From Streptomyces caatingaensis (GTDB lineage Bacteria > Actinomycetota > Actinomycetes > Streptomycetales > Streptomycetaceae): a stretch of 64,000 nucleotides of DNA. How positions within the stretch are numbered: the stretch's first letter is position 1; the number at the start of each line of letters is the position of its first letter. Of this stretch, positions 1 to 13,257 are shown in pieces. The notes under the pieces were generated by a model that searched no databases, was not told where the DNA came from, and saw nothing but the letters and a program-made list of their open reading frames with translations. The translations under genes and the position numbers were made by a program. The DNA is taken from assembly GCF_001187435.1 (NCBI RefSeq), contig NZ_LFXA01000007.1, positions 1-64,000 on the forward strand. The letters are read 5' to 3'.

Positions 1-4126
<4,126 letters not shown>

Positions 4127-4202
4127 AGTTGCTCGCGTCCACTGTGTTGGTTCTGAAACCACGAACGACCTTTGCCGGTTGGTTTGTTGATTGTTTCATA
4201 GT

Positions 4203-4320
4203 GTTTCGGTGGTCATAGCGTTAGGGAAACGCCCGGTTACATTCCGAACCCGGAAGCTAAGCCTTTCAGCGCCGATGGTACTGCATGGGGGACCGTGTGG
4301 GAGAGTAGGACGCCGCCGAA
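4203..4320 (+). rRNA. 5S ribosomal RNA
   Basis: A 118-base segment starting GTTTCGGTGGTCATAGCG and ending GAGTAGGACGCCGCCGAA folds as a 5S rRNA with complementary ends, and it contains the conserved CCGAACCCGGAAGCTAAG block. It completes the 16S-23S-5S operon, about 75 bases after the 23S gene. Confidence 0.96.
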
Positions 4321-4329
4321 CTATTATTC

Positions 4330-4370
4330 AGTAAGCCCTGGTGGGAATTCATTTCCCGCCAGGGCTTACT
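4330..4370 (+). terminator. rRNA operon terminator hairpin
   Basis: An 18-bp stem with one G-T wobble (4330-4347 paired with 4353-4370) and a 5-base loop lies ten bases after the 5S gene. This is the expected position for rrn termination and isolates the operon from the downstream phosphatidyltransferase gene. Confidence 0.9.
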
Positions 4371-4489
4371 TGCGTTTACCGGGCCGGCGGCCCGCTCCGT
4401 ACCCCGCCCGGCCCCTCTGCGCGTCCCTTCCGGCGTTACCGGTAAGGTCAAGAAGGCATCAACGGCACGTTCCCACAGGAGGCTCCCGG

Positions 4490-5107
4490 GTGGAGGTCCA
4501 GGAGACGCGCGTCCAGACCGACCGCGTCCTCACCATCCCCAACATCCTCAGCATGGCCCGCCTCGTCGGCGTACCCCTCTTCCTGTGGCTGATCCTTCAG
4601 CCCGTCTTCGGCGGGCCGAAGAGCGACGGATGGGCCCTGCTGGTCCTGGCCCTGAGCGGCGTCAGCGACTACCTCGACGGCAAGTTGGCCCGGCGCTGGA
4701 ACCAGATCAGCAGCCTCGGCCGGCTCCTCGACCCGGCCGCCGACCGGCTCTACATCCTCTCCACCCTGGTGGGCCTCACCTGGCGTGAGATCCTGCCGAT
4801 CTGGCTTACCGCGGCCCTCCTGGCCCGTGAGGCGATGCTGCTGGTCATGGTGTGGATCCTGAGGCGGCACGGCTATCCGCCGCCGCAGGTGAACTTCCTC
4901 GGCAAGGCAGCGACGTTCAACTTGATGTACGCCTTCCCGCTGCTGCTTCTCAGTGACAGCGGGACCTGGCTGGATACGCCCGCCACCGTTTTCGGATGGG
5001 CGTTCGCAGGATGGGGTACAACCCTCTATTGGTGGGCAGGGATCCTCTACGTGGTTCAGGTCCGCCGACTGGTCAAGGCGGATACCGCGGATACCACGGC
5101 CGACTGA
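4490..5107 (+). CDS. CDP-alcohol phosphatidyltransferase family protein
   Basis: This 205-residue integral membrane enzyme should transfer a phosphatidyl group from CDP-diacylglycerol to an alcohol. The family signature DG-x2-AR-x8-G-x3-D-x3-D is intact at about residues 60-88 (SDYLDGKLARRW then GRLLDPAADR), followed by several hydrophobic segments. I chose GTG 4490 because AGGAGG lies 7 bases upstream and the alignment-like region starts there; an open frame extends upstream into the 5S and terminator region and is not coding. It lies next to a nucleotidyltransferase gene, in an order matching pgsA2 (Rv1822) ahead of the DUF881 genes in Mycobacterium. The acceptor alcohol cannot be read from the sequence; phosphatidylglycerophosphate synthesis is the default annotation. 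Confidence 0.9.
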   Translation: MEVQETRVQTDRVLTIPNILSMARLVGVPLFLWLILQPVFGGPKSDGWALLVLALSGVSDYLDGKLARRWNQISSLGRLLDPAADRLYILSTLVGLTWREILPIWLTAALLAREAMLLVMVWILRRHGYPPPQVNFLGKAATFNLMYAFPLLLLSDSGTWLDTPATVFGWAFAGWGTTLYWWAGILYVVQVRRLVKADTADTTAD

Positions 5108-5181
5108 TCCCCGTGTAAGTCCACGTACAACCGGGCGTTTTGGTCGGCGGTCCGTCATCTCTCGAGGAGGACGCTTCCGAC

Positions 5182-7677
5182 ATGAAGGCCGTCGTGATGG
5201 CCGGCGGCGAAGGCACGCGCCTTCGCCCCATGACCTCAAGCATGCCCAAGCCGCTCCTGCCGGTGGCAAACCGCCCCATCATGGAGCATGTTCTCCGGCT
5301 GCTCAAGCGGCACGGGCTCACCGAGACGGTGGTGACCGTCCAGTTCCTCGCCTCACTGGTGAAGAACTACTTCGGGGACGGCGAAGAGCTCGGAATGGAG
5401 CTCACCTATGCCAACGAGGAAAAGCCACTCGGCACCGCGGGCAGCGTCAAGAATGCTGAAGAGGCCCTCAAGGACGACACCTTCCTGGTCATCTCCGGTG
5501 ACGCTCTCACCGATTTCGACCTGACCGACCTGATCCGGTTCCACCGGGAAAAGGGCGCCCTGGTCACGGTCTGCCTCACCCGGGTCCCCAACCCGCTGGA
5601 ATTCGGCATCACCATCGTCGACGAGGCCGGCCGGGTGGAGCGCTTCCTGGAGAAGCCCACCTGGGGCCAGGTCTTCTCCGACACGGTGAACACGGGCATC
5701 TACGTCATGGAGCCCGAGGTCTTCCAGTACGTCGCCCCCGACGTCCCCGTCGACTGGTCGGGCGATGTCTTCCCCCAGCTCATGAAGGAAGGCAAGCCGA
5801 TCTACGGCTATGTCGCCGAGGGCTACTGGGAGGACGTCGGTACCCATGAGAGCTACGTCAAGGCCCAGGCCGACGTCCTCGAACGCAAGGTGGACGTCGA
5901 CATAGACGGTTTCGAGATCTCGCCCGGAGTCTGGGTGGCGGAGGGCGCCGAGGTCCACCCCGACGCGGTCCTCCGCGGCCCGCTCTACATCGGCGACTAC
6001 GCCAAGGTCGAGGCGGCCGCGGAGATTCGCGAGCACACCGTCGTGGGCTCCAACGTCGTCGTCAAGAGCGGTGCCTTCCTGCACCGGGCCGTCGTCCACG
6101 ACAACGTCTACATCGGCCAGCAGAGCAATCTCCGCGGCTGTGTCGTCGGCAAGAACACCGATGTCATGCGCGCCTCCCGGATCGAGGACGGAGCCGTCAT
6201 CGGCGACGAGTGCCTCATCGGTGAGGAATCGATCATCCAGGGGAACGTCCGGGTCTATCCCTTCAAGACCATCGAGGCGGGCGCCTTCGTCAACACCTCG
6301 GTGATCTGGGAGTCCCGCGGCCAGGCGCACCTCTTCGGCGCGCGCGGGGTCTCGGGCATCCTCAATGTGGAGATCACCCCCGAGCTCGCCGTACGGCTCG
6401 CGGGTGCGTACGCCACGACGCTCAAGAAGGGCGCGACCGTCACCACGGCGCGCGACCATTCGCGCGGCGCGCGCGCCCTCAAGCGGGCCGTGATCTCGGC
6501 GCTGCAGGCCAGCGCCATCGAGGTGCGCGACCTGGAGAACGTACCGCTGCCGGTGGCCCGGCAGCAGACCGCCCGGGGAAGCGCCGGCGGCATCATGATC
6601 CGTACGACGCCCGGGGTGCCGGACTCCGTCGACATCATGTTCTTCGACGAGCGCGGTGCGGACCTCTCCCAGGCCGGCCAGCGGAAGCTGGACCGCGTCT
6701 ACGCGCGCCAGGAGTACCGGCGCGCGTTCCCCGGGGAGATCGGCGACCTCTCCTTCCCGTCCAGCGTCTACGACTCGTACGCGGGCGCGCTGTTGCGCTC
6801 CATCGACACCTCGGGCGTCGCCGAGGCCGGGCTCAAGGTGGTCGTGGACGCGTCCAACGGCAGCGCCGGTCTCGTCCTGCCGAGTCTTCTCGGCCGGCTC
6901 GGCGTGGAGGCGCTCACCATCAATTCCGGGCTGGACGAGGCCCGTCCGACCGAGACCGCGGACACCCGGCGTTCGGGGCTCGTGCGGCTCGGGGAGATCG
7001 TGGCCTCGGCGCGGGCGGCGTTCGGCGTGCGTTTCGACCCGGTGGGGGAGCGGATCTCGCTGGTGGACGAGCGCGGCCGCATCGTCGAGGACGACCGGGC
7101 GCTGCTGGTGCTGCTCGACCTGGTCGCCGCCGAGCGGCGCAGCGGCCGGGTGGCCCTGCCGGTGACCACGACGCGCATCGCCGAGCAGGTCGCGGCGTAC
7201 CACGGTACGCAGGTGGAGTGGACGACGACGTCGCCGGACGACCTGACCCGGGTGGGCCGGACCGATTCGACGATCTTCGGCGGGGACGGGCGCGGCGGGT
7301 TCATCGTGCCGGAGTCCAGCAGCGTCTTCGACGGGGCGGCGGCCTTCGTCCGGCTGACCGGGCTGGTGGCCCGTACGCAGCTCACGCTGAGTCAGATCGA
7401 CGCGCGCATTCCGCGGGCGCACGTGCTGCGGCGGGACCTGGCGACGCCCTGGGCGGTCAAGGGGCTGGTGATGCGGCAGGTGGTGGAGGCGGCCGGTGAC
7501 CGTTTCGTCGACACGACCGACGGTGTCCGGGTGGTCGAGGCCGACGGGCGGTGGGTGCTGGTGCTGCCCGATCCGGCCGAGGCGGTGACGCACCTGTGGG
7601 CCGAGGGGCCTGACGACGCGTCCGCCCAGGCCCTGCTGGACGAGTGGTCGGCGGTCGTGGACGGGGCCGGCCGCTAG
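5182..7677 (+). CDS. Mannose-1-phosphate guanylyltransferase fused to a phosphomannomutase-like domain
   Basis: The 831-residue protein has three parts. Residues 1-235 are a nucleotidyltransferase with the signature [20 protein letters not shown], predicted to make GDP-mannose or another NDP-sugar. Residues about 250-385 are a left-handed beta-helix of hexapeptide repeats. Residues about 390-831 resemble an alpha-D-phosphohexomutase. In this last part the phosphoserine loop (normally TASHNP) reads RTTPGVPDS and the metal loop (normally DGDADR) reads DPVGER, so mutase activity looks lost; a serine-rich PESSSVFDG loop remains. ATG 5182 follows GAGGAGG with 11 bases spacing. It sits between the phosphatidyltransferase and the DUF881 genes. 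A regulatory role of the degenerate domain is possible but is inference. Confidence 0.88.
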   Translation: MKAVVMAGGEGTRLRPMTSSMPKPLLPVANRPIMEHVLRLLKRHGLTETVVTVQFLASLVKNYFGDGEELGMELTYANEEKPLGTAGSVKNAEEALKDDTFLVISGDALTDFDLTDLIRFHREKGALVTVCLTRVPNPLEFGITIVDEAGRVERFLEKPTWGQVFSDTVNTGIYVMEPEVFQYVAPDVPVDWSGDVFPQLMKEGKPIYGYVAEGYWEDVGTHESYVKAQADVLERKVDVDIDGFEISPGVWVAEGAEVHPDAVLRGPLYIGDYAKVEAAAEIREHTVVGSNVVVKSGAFLHRAVVHDNVYIGQQSNLRGCVVGKNTDVMRASRIEDGAVIGDECLIGEESIIQGNVRVYPFKTIEAGAFVNTSVIWESRGQAHLFGARGVSGILNVEITPELAVRLAGAYATTLKKGATVTTARDHSRGARALKRAVISALQASAIEVRDLENVPLPVARQQTARGSAGGIMIRTTPGVPDSVDIMFFDERGADLSQAGQRKLDRVYARQEYRRAFPGEIGDLSFPSSVYDSYAGALLRSIDTSGVAEAGLKVVVDASNGSAGLVLPSLLGRLGVEALTINSGLDEARPTETADTRRSGLVRLGEIVASARAAFGVRFDPVGERISLVDERGRIVEDDRALLVLLDLVAAERRSGRVALPVTTTRIAEQVAAYHGTQVEWTTTSPDDLTRVGRTDSTIFGGDGRGGFIVPESSSVFDGAAAFVRLTGLVARTQLTLSQIDARIPRAHVLRRDLATPWAVKGLVMRQVVEAAGDRFVDTTDGVRVVEADGRWVLVLPDPAEAVTHLWAEGPDDASAQALLDEWSAVVDGAGR

Positions 7678-7775
7678 CCGTTCCCGCGCCGAGGGGCGCC
7701 GTCTTCCCGGTCCGGATCCGGCACGCCGGTGGGGCCATTGGGAGACGGCGCCTTCGACGTGCGACGATGTGCGGC

Positions 7776-8693
7776 ATGTCGCAGCAGCCCCCCGTTCGGA
7801 GCACTTCGTCGCCGCCTCCGCGTCCCGACGCCTCCATGTCGCTGCTGACCAATGTGATGGACCACAGCCTGGACGACGGGTACGCGGAGGCGGCGGCCCG
7901 GCGGGCGGAGGGCGGCGCGGGCCTGCCGGGCCGGCTGCGTGCCAAGCTGGGGCTGGCGGGGGCGCTGTTGCTCGCGGCGGTCGTGGTGACGCTGGGGGCG
8001 GCGCAGGCGCGGATATCGGCGCCGACGCTGGCCAAGGAGCGCGAACAGCTCATCAACCGCATCGAGTCGGAGACCTCGGCGGCCGACGCGCTGCAGAAGA
8101 ACGTGGACTCCCTGCGGGAGACGGTCGGCAGCCGGCAGCGCGAGGCCCTGGAGGAACACGGCGGGGACAAGGCCGAGTTGGTGTCCCTGCTCGCGGGGGC
8201 GACCCCGGTGCGGGGCCCCGGGCTCAAGGTGGTCGTCGACGACGCCAAGCAGGCGAAGACGGGGGGCGGCGGCCCGCGGGAGAGCAGTGGTTTCTCCGAT
8301 ACGGGCCGGGTGCGCGACCGTGACATGCAACGCATCGTCAACGGGCTGTGGCAGGCGGGCGCCGAGGCGGTCTCGATCAACGGGCAGCGGCTGACGTCGC
8401 TGTCGGCGATCCGGGCGGCCGGGGACGCCATACTGGTCGACAACAAGCCGCTGGTGCCGCCGTACACGGTGCTGGCGGTCGGTGACGGCAAGCGGATGAG
8501 CACGGCGTTCCAGGACAGTGTGGACGGTCAGTATCTGCACGTCCTCCAGCAGAACTACGGGGTCAGGGCCAACATCTCCGTCGAGGGGGACGTCCGGCTG
8601 CCGGCCGCGCCGAGCCTGATCGTACGGACCGCACGGGCGAAGGAGGGCGGCGCGGCCGGCCGCGCCGCCGACACAGGGAAGGGCACATCGTGA
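7776..8693 (+). CDS. DUF881 family membrane-anchored protein (first copy)
   Basis: This 305-residue protein has an N-terminal cytoplasmic segment, one transmembrane helix (about residues 55-75, LAGALLLAAVVVTLG), a short coiled-coil stretch and a DUF881 extracytoplasmic domain ending in a periplasmic-like fold (VNGLWQAGAEAVSINGQRL). The function of DUF881 is not established. Paired DUF881 genes flank the small basic protein gene both in Streptomyces and in mycobacteria (Rv1823-Rv1825), near cell-division regulators. The start is uncertain: ATG 7776 and ATG 7767 are both in frame and neither has a clear ribosome binding site. The stop overlaps the next start by 4 bases. Confidence 0.88.
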   Translation: MSQQPPVRSTSSPPPRPDASMSLLTNVMDHSLDDGYAEAAARRAEGGAGLPGRLRAKLGLAGALLLAAVVVTLGAAQARISAPTLAKEREQLINRIESETSAADALQKNVDSLRETVGSRQREALEEHGGDKAELVSLLAGATPVRGPGLKVVVDDAKQAKTGGGGPRESSGFSDTGRVRDRDMQRIVNGLWQAGAEAVSINGQRLTSLSAIRAAGDAILVDNKPLVPPYTVLAVGDGKRMSTAFQDSVDGQYLHVLQQNYGVRANISVEGDVRLPAAPSLIVRTARAKEGGAAGRAADTGKGTS

Positions 8694-9022
8694 TCGCCGT
8701 ATTGGGCCTCGTCGTGGGAGTGGTGGTCGGACTCGTCGTCCGCCCCGTGGTGCCGACGGCGGTCGAGCCCTACCTGCCCATCGCCGTGGTGGCCGCGCTG
8801 GACGCCGTCTTCGGCGGTCTGCGGGCGATGCTGGACGGCATCTTCGACGACAAGGTCTTCGTGGTGTCGTTCCTGTCGAACGTGGTCGTGGCGGCCCTGA
8901 TCGTCTTCCTGGGCGACAAGCTGGGCGTCGGGGCGCAGCTGTCGACGGGCGTGGTGGTCGTCCTGGGCATCCGTATCTTCTCCAACGCCGCCGCGATCCG
9001 GCGGCACGTCTTCCGGGCGTGA
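8690..9022 (+). CDS. sbp: Small basic protein (DUF1290/Sbp family)
   Basis: A 110-residue protein with three or four hydrophobic segments (residues 2-22, 28-45, 60-80 and 85-100). It matches the Sbp/DUF1290 family, whose members lie near division genes in many Gram-positives; no biochemical activity is known. The GTG start overlaps the stop of the preceding DUF881 gene (GTGA), and its own stop overlaps the next gene the same way, so the three genes are translationally coupled. Confidence 0.88.
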   Translation: MIAVLGLVVGVVVGLVVRPVVPTAVEPYLPIAVVAALDAVFGGLRAMLDGIFDDKVFVVSFLSNVVVAALIVFLGDKLGVGAQLSTGVVVVLGIRIFSNAAAIRRHVFRA

Positions 9023-9918
9023 GGCCGATGAGCAAGGACGACACGCCCGAGGAGCCGAAGGGTTCCGGTGGCCCCGAGAAGCCCGAGGGGCGTGAGAAGC
9101 CCGAGGGGCCGAAGGGGCCGCGGGAGGAGCCGGAGAGGCCGGAGGTGCCGGAGGGGCCGGTCGAGGCGGCGCGGGAGCCGGCGCCTCCGCCCCCGCCCCT
9201 GACGGGCCGTCAGCGGCTGCTGCACGCCCTGTGGCCGCCCCGGTTCACCCGGGCGCAGCTGACGATGGCGGTGCTGCTGTGCGTGCTGGGACTGGCGCTG
9301 GCGATCCAGGTGCGCTCCCACAGCGAGAGCAGTGTGCTGCGCGGGGCGCGCCAGGAGGACCTGGTGCGGATCCTGGACGAGCTGGACAACCGCACCAAGC
9401 GCCTGGAGGACGAGAAGCGGCGGCTGGAGAACCAGCGCACCGAGCTGGAGAGCAGCTCCAACCAGGCCGCGGAGGCCCGCAAGCAGACCGCGCAGAAGGA
9501 GCAGCAACTCGGCGTGCTGGCGGGTACGGTGGCTGCCCAGGGGCCGGGCATCGTGCTCACGGTGAGCGACTCCAAGGGGACGGTCGAGCCGGACTCGCTG
9601 CTGGACGCCATCCAGGAGCTGCGGGCCGCGGGGGCCGAGGCGATCCAGATCAACGATGTCCGTGTGGTCGCCGGCACATACTTCTCGGGCGGGGCGGGGA
9701 AGGTGGAGATCGACGGCAGGAAGATCTCCCAGCTGTACAAGTTCAAGGTCATCGGCAAGCCCGACGACCTGCGGCCGGCGCTCAACATTCCCGGCGGTGT
9801 GGTGCAGACTCTGCAGAAGGAACAGGCGGGGGTGGACATCTCCCGGTCTGAGAAGATCATTGTTGACGCCTTGCGTCCGGCGAAGCGGCCTGACTACGCT
9901 CGGTCGTCATCGCAGTGA
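9019..9918 (+). CDS. DUF881 family membrane-anchored protein (second copy)
   Basis: This 299-residue paralogue of the 7776-8693 product begins with an acidic, proline-rich cytoplasmic tail (repeated PEGP/PEKPEG, residues 8-60), then one transmembrane helix (about residues 80-97), a coiled coil (residues 110-165) and the DUF881 domain. GTG 9019 overlaps the Sbp stop (GTGA); ATG 9028 is an in-frame alternative three codons on. The membrane-anchored coiled-coil architecture suggests an envelope-scaffold role, but no function is proven for the family. Confidence 0.88.
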   Translation: MRPMSKDDTPEEPKGSGGPEKPEGREKPEGPKGPREEPERPEVPEGPVEAAREPAPPPPPLTGRQRLLHALWPPRFTRAQLTMAVLLCVLGLALAIQVRSHSESSVLRGARQEDLVRILDELDNRTKRLEDEKRRLENQRTELESSSNQAAEARKQTAQKEQQLGVLAGTVAAQGPGIVLTVSDSKGTVEPDSLLDAIQELRAAGAEAIQINDVRVVAGTYFSGGAGKVEIDGRKISQLYKFKVIGKPDDLRPALNIPGGVVQTLQKEQAGVDISRSEKIIVDALRPAKRPDYARSSSQ

Positions 9919-10108
9919 GACGGGCGCACGCAGGAGCTCTGCGGGGAGGGCGGGAAGTTGCGGGGGGTCGGCGCACCACGAACGGGGTGCGTGATGGAAA
10001 CTGTCTGTTGGCCTTGGACGTTGTAAGGATGTCCAGGTCGGACGGTGTGTGCATCGAGGGTTTGTCCTGCCCCACGGGCGGGTCTGTTTCGGTCAAGGGG
10101 AATCGCCC

Positions 10109-10861
10109 GTGAAGTTGTTTGCGAAGTTGTTCGGCAAGAGCGCACGCCAGAGCGGCGGCGGTGAGGGTGCCCGGCACCGGGCCGCGGGGCCGGTGCCCGG
10201 TGAGGAGCGGGGCCAGGAGGGGCGTCCCCTGTTCCGCGACCAGACGGGCGGTCAGGGAGAGGCTCCCGCGGACCCCTCGGCGACGGGTCGCATAGGTTTC
10301 GGCACTCCGCCGGGAGCGGCGGAAGGCGCCGTCCAGGTATGTTCGCGCTGCGGCCACCAGAACGGCGGGAGCAGCCGCTTCTGCTCCAACTGCGGTGCGC
10401 CGCTGCGCTCCGGGGCGGTGGCGGAGCGGGCGTCGGAGACCACCTCCACCATCTCGATCTCCGGTCTGGAGGCGTACGACTCGGAGACGACCGGGCAGAC
10501 GCCCATTCCGTCGCTCTCCCCGGAGGCCCAGGCCGCCGTGGAGGCGCTGCCGGCGGGGTCGGCGCTGCTGGTCGTCCGGCGCGGTCCGAACTCGGGCAGC
10601 CGCTTCCTGCTGGACGGCGAGGTGACCACCGCGGGCCGGCACCCGCAGAGCGACATCTTCCTCGACGACGTGACCGTCTCCCGGCGGCACGTGGAGTTCC
10701 GCCGTGGCCAGGACGGCGGCTTCAGCGTCACGGACGTCGGCAGCCTCAACGGCACGTATGTGAACCGGGAGCAGATCGACTCCGCCGTGCTGGCCAACGG
10801 TGACGAGGTGCAGATCGGCAAGTATCGCCTGGTGTTCTTCGGCAGCCAGCGGGGCGTCTGA
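10109..10861 (+). CDS. garA: GarA-like FHA-domain signalling protein with zinc ribbon
   Basis: The 250-residue protein carries a zinc ribbon (CSRCGHQ...CSNCGAPL, residues about 75-98), an ETTS threonine motif at about residue 112, and a C-terminal FHA domain (GRHPQSDIFLDDVTVSRRHV and GSLNGTYVNRE). In mycobacterial GarA and corynebacterial OdhI, phosphorylation of the ETT motif by Ser/Thr kinases makes the FHA domain bind itself and releases control of 2-oxoglutarate and glutamate enzymes; the same switch is inferred here. GTG 10109 follows AAGGGG with 8 bases spacing. The gene order (garA, ftsR, DUF151, MerR) equals Rv1827-Rv1830. The zinc ribbon is an addition relative to mycobacterial GarA. 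Confidence 0.88.
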   Translation: MKLFAKLFGKSARQSGGGEGARHRAAGPVPGEERGQEGRPLFRDQTGGQGEAPADPSATGRIGFGTPPGAAEGAVQVCSRCGHQNGGSSRFCSNCGAPLRSGAVAERASETTSTISISGLEAYDSETTGQTPIPSLSPEAQAAVEALPAGSALLVVRRGPNSGSRFLLDGEVTTAGRHPQSDIFLDDVTVSRRHVEFRRGQDGGFSVTDVGSLNGTYVNREQIDSAVLANGDEVQIGKYRLVFFGSQRGV

Positions 10862-10903
10862 CCGTCCCCGGACCGGGTCCGGGGAGACTTTCTGGGAAGG
10901 GCC

Positions 10904-11668
10904 ATGCTTCAGAGACCGTCGGGCGGGGCCGGATCCTCCGGTTCCGCCGGTGCGGAGGGCCGGCCGGTGAGCATCGGCACGGTGCTCAATCTGCTGCGCG
11001 ACGAGTTCCCCGAGGTCACCATCTCCAAGATCCGTTTCCTGGAGGCGGAGGGCCTGGTGGAGCCGAAGCGCACCCCGTCCGGCTACCGCAAGTTCAGCCC
11101 GTCCGACGTGGAGCGGCTCGCCCAGGTGCTGCGGATGCAGCGCGATCACTATCTGCCGCTGAAGGTCATCCGGGAGCACCTGGACGCGCTGGAGCGGGGC
11201 GAGCGCGTCCCGCTCCCGTCCCCCGGGCAGCCGCGGGACGCCCTCGGCCTGAGCGAGGACGCCGACGAGGCCGTGGAGGCGGCGGAGGCTCCCGCGGCCT
11301 CCACGCGGGTCGGGCGGGCCGAGCTGCTCGCGGCGGCCGGGGTGAGCGAGGCCGAGCTGGCGGAATGGGAGTCCTACGGGCTGGTCACGGCCCACCCGGA
11401 CGGCGCATTCGCCGCCGATTCCGTGGCCGTCGCCCGGCTCGTCGCCGATCTGGGGCGGTTCGGACTGGAGCCGCGCCATCTGCGGGCCGTGAAGGCCGCC
11501 GCCGACCGGGAGGCAGGTCTGATCGAACAGGTGGTCGCCCCGCTGCGGAGGCACCGCAATCCGCAGACCAGGGCGCACGCCGAGGCGACGGCGCGGGAGC
11601 TGGCCGGGCTCTCGGTCCGGCTGCACGCGGCCCTGGTGCGGTCCGCGCTCCAGCAGCGCGGACAGTGA
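10904..11668 (+). CDS. ftsR: FtsR-like MerR-family transcriptional regulator
   Basis: The 254-residue protein has an N-terminal winged MerR-type helix-turn-helix (SIGTVLNLLRDEFPEVTISK, then FLEAEGLVEPKRTPSGYRKF) and a long C-terminal helical domain without the cysteines of metal-sensing MerR proteins. It corresponds by position and motif to FtsR of Corynebacterium (Rv1828 in M. tuberculosis), an activator of ftsZ transcription. ATG 10904 has GGAAGG upstream. It lies between garA and the DUF151 gene. Confidence 0.88.
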   Translation: MLQRPSGGAGSSGSAGAEGRPVSIGTVLNLLRDEFPEVTISKIRFLEAEGLVEPKRTPSGYRKFSPSDVERLAQVLRMQRDHYLPLKVIREHLDALERGERVPLPSPGQPRDALGLSEDADEAVEAAEAPAASTRVGRAELLAAAGVSEAELAEWESYGLVTAHPDGAFAADSVAVARLVADLGRFGLEPRHLRAVKAAADREAGLIEQVVAPLRRHRNPQTRAHAEATARELAGLSVRLHAALVRSALQQRGQ

Positions 11669-11720
11669 CCGGGGGCGTCCCGACTACCCAAACCCGGCGG
11701 GCACGTCCTAGGGTTGCTGT

Positions 11721-12194
11721 GTGAACGAGCTCGATGTCGTGGGTGTCCGGGTGGAAATGCCGTCCAACCAGCCGATCGTGCTCCTGCGCGAAGTGGGAGG
11801 CGACCGCTACCTCCCCATTTGGATCGGTCCGGGGGAGGCGACGGCCATCGCCTTCGCCCAGCAGGGCATGGCCCCTGCCCGGCCGCTGACCCATGACCTC
11901 TTCAAGGACGTGCTGGACGCGGTCGGCCAGCAGCTCGCCGAGGTCCGGATCACCGACCTGCGCGAGGGCGTGTTCTACGCGGAGCTCGTCTTCGCCAGCG
12001 GGGTGGAGGTCAGCGCGCGGCCGTCCGACGCCATAGCGCTGGCGCTGCGCACCGGGACGCCGATCTATGGCAGTGACGGGGTGCTGGACGACGCGGGCAT
12101 CGCCATCCCGGACGAGCAGGAGGACGAGGTGGAGAAGTTCCGCGAGTTCCTCGACCAGATCTCGCCGGAGGACTTCGGCACCAGCAATCAGTGA
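11721..12194 (+). CDS. Bifunctional nuclease family (DUF151) protein
   Basis: The 157-residue protein is a full-length DUF151 member (residues 5-130: PIWIGPGEATAIAFAQQG, RPSDAIALALRTGTPIY), with an acidic C-terminal tail. The family is named for a plant bifunctional nuclease; in actinobacteria (Rv1829) its function is unproven. TAGGGT at 11709-11714 lies 7 bases before GTG 11721 and there is no ribosome binding site, so the mRNA may be leaderless, starting at the GTG. The -35 region is weak. Confidence 0.85.
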   Translation: MNELDVVGVRVEMPSNQPIVLLREVGGDRYLPIWIGPGEATAIAFAQQGMAPARPLTHDLFKDVLDAVGQQLAEVRITDLREGVFYAELVFASGVEVSARPSDAIALALRTGTPIYGSDGVLDDAGIAIPDEQEDEVEKFREFLDQISPEDFGTSNQ

Positions 12195-12386
12195 GGCCCG
12201 GGAGCCGGTGCCGTCCGGGAACCAGCTCCCGGAACCAGAGGGGACCGGGCGACGGGTGAGGGGCCGTCGGGCGGCGGTCGCGGGCGGCCGGTGAGACGCA
12301 GGCCGTGCCCGAAAAGGGCCGGTCGGAGCGCATTCGAGTAGCCTTTCCCGCGCGGGGATACGGAAAACCACTCTCAGGGTGATTAT

Positions 12387-12442
12387 CACTCGGCGTGCCG
12401 AGTGTGGCGATCGTTGACGCACCCCGAGCGACTGCCTACCGT
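12387..12442 (+). promoter_or_regulatory. Promoter with upstream palindrome for the ResR-like regulator gene
   Basis: TTGACG (12414-12419) and TACCGT (12437-12442) are separated by 17 bases, a good housekeeping-sigma spacing, with a ribosome binding site (GGAGG, 12463-12467) and GTG 12473 downstream. Ten bases before the -35 lies the hairpin/palindrome CACTCGG-CGTG-CCGAGTG (12387-12404). It could be an operator, perhaps for autoregulation by the MerR protein, or the terminator of the upstream gene; the sequence cannot decide. Confidence 0.5.
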
Positions 12443-12472
12443 CGAGAAGGCAGGTCAAGGACGGAGGTCGGC

Positions 12473-13181
12473 GTGAGAAGCACGGGCGACGGTACAGCGG
12501 TCGGCAGTCCGTATCCGCTGCATGGGGGAACGGTCGAACCGGTGACCCGCCCCCGCAGTCTGAACGGCACGGGAGGCACCCCCGTTCCCGCCGCGGCGGC
12601 GGTGACCTCGCAGCGGGGGCCCCGGGCCGGCGGCCCGGCCCGCACGGAGACGGGGACCGGGACCGGGGGGGGACGCCACGACCGGCACCGACATCATTGG
12701 TTACCGGGGGCCGACCGCCTGCGCGGCGGCCGGCATCACCTATCGGCAGCTCGACTACTGGGCGCGCACCGGGCTGGTCGAGCCCAGCGTGCGGCCCGCC
12801 TACGGCTCGGGCAGCCAGCGGCTCTACAGCTTCCGGGACGTCGTCGTCCTGAAGATCGTCAAACGGCTGCTGGACACCGGGGTCTCGCTCCAGAACATCC
12901 GCACCGCCGTGCAGCACCTGCGCGCCCGCGGCATGGCCGACCTCGCGCAGATGACGCTGATGAGCGACGGCGCCACGGTGTACGAGTGCTCCTCGCCGGA
13001 CGAGGTCGTCGGGCTGCTCCAGGGCGGTCAGGGCGTCTTCGGCATCGCCGTCGGGGTGGTGTGGCGCGACGTCGAGAGCGCGCTGGCCCAGCTCCACGGG
13101 GAGCGGGTGGACACGGGGGAGACGCTCATCGGCCACAATCCGGCGGACGAGCTGGCGCGTCGGCGCAACCGGGCCGGCTGA
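12473..13181 (+). pseudogene. ResR-like MerR-family regulator, frameshifted in a G run
   Basis: Two reading frames together encode one MerR regulator. The first, from GTG 12473 (GGAGG 6 bases upstream), gives a low-complexity N-terminal arm. The second gives the DNA-binding domain (ITYRQLDYWARTGLVEPSVR, then GSGSQRLYSFRDVVVLKIVK) and an effector domain to 13181. The second frame has no start codon between its upstream stop (12603-12605) and GTG 12789, which lies inside the helix-turn-helix, so it cannot make a complete protein alone. The frames join at a run of eight G (12665-12672); seven G would restore a 235-residue protein. The gene occupies the position of Rv1830 (resR). The shift could be an assembly error, a real mutation or slippage-dependent expression. 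Confidence 0.8.
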
Positions 13182-13257
13182 CCCCGGCCGGGCCGGCCGA
13201 CCCGCTCCGGATCGCATCTGTGTGCGATTGTCAGTGGTGTGCGGCAGCATCTGTCGT

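Noticed and set aside
5353..7593. 746-codon minus-strand frame opposite the nucleotidyltransferase gene
   Set aside because: It is a GC-rich antisense shadow (Asp/Val/Arg/Gly-rich, no motifs) of a gene with clear family signatures.
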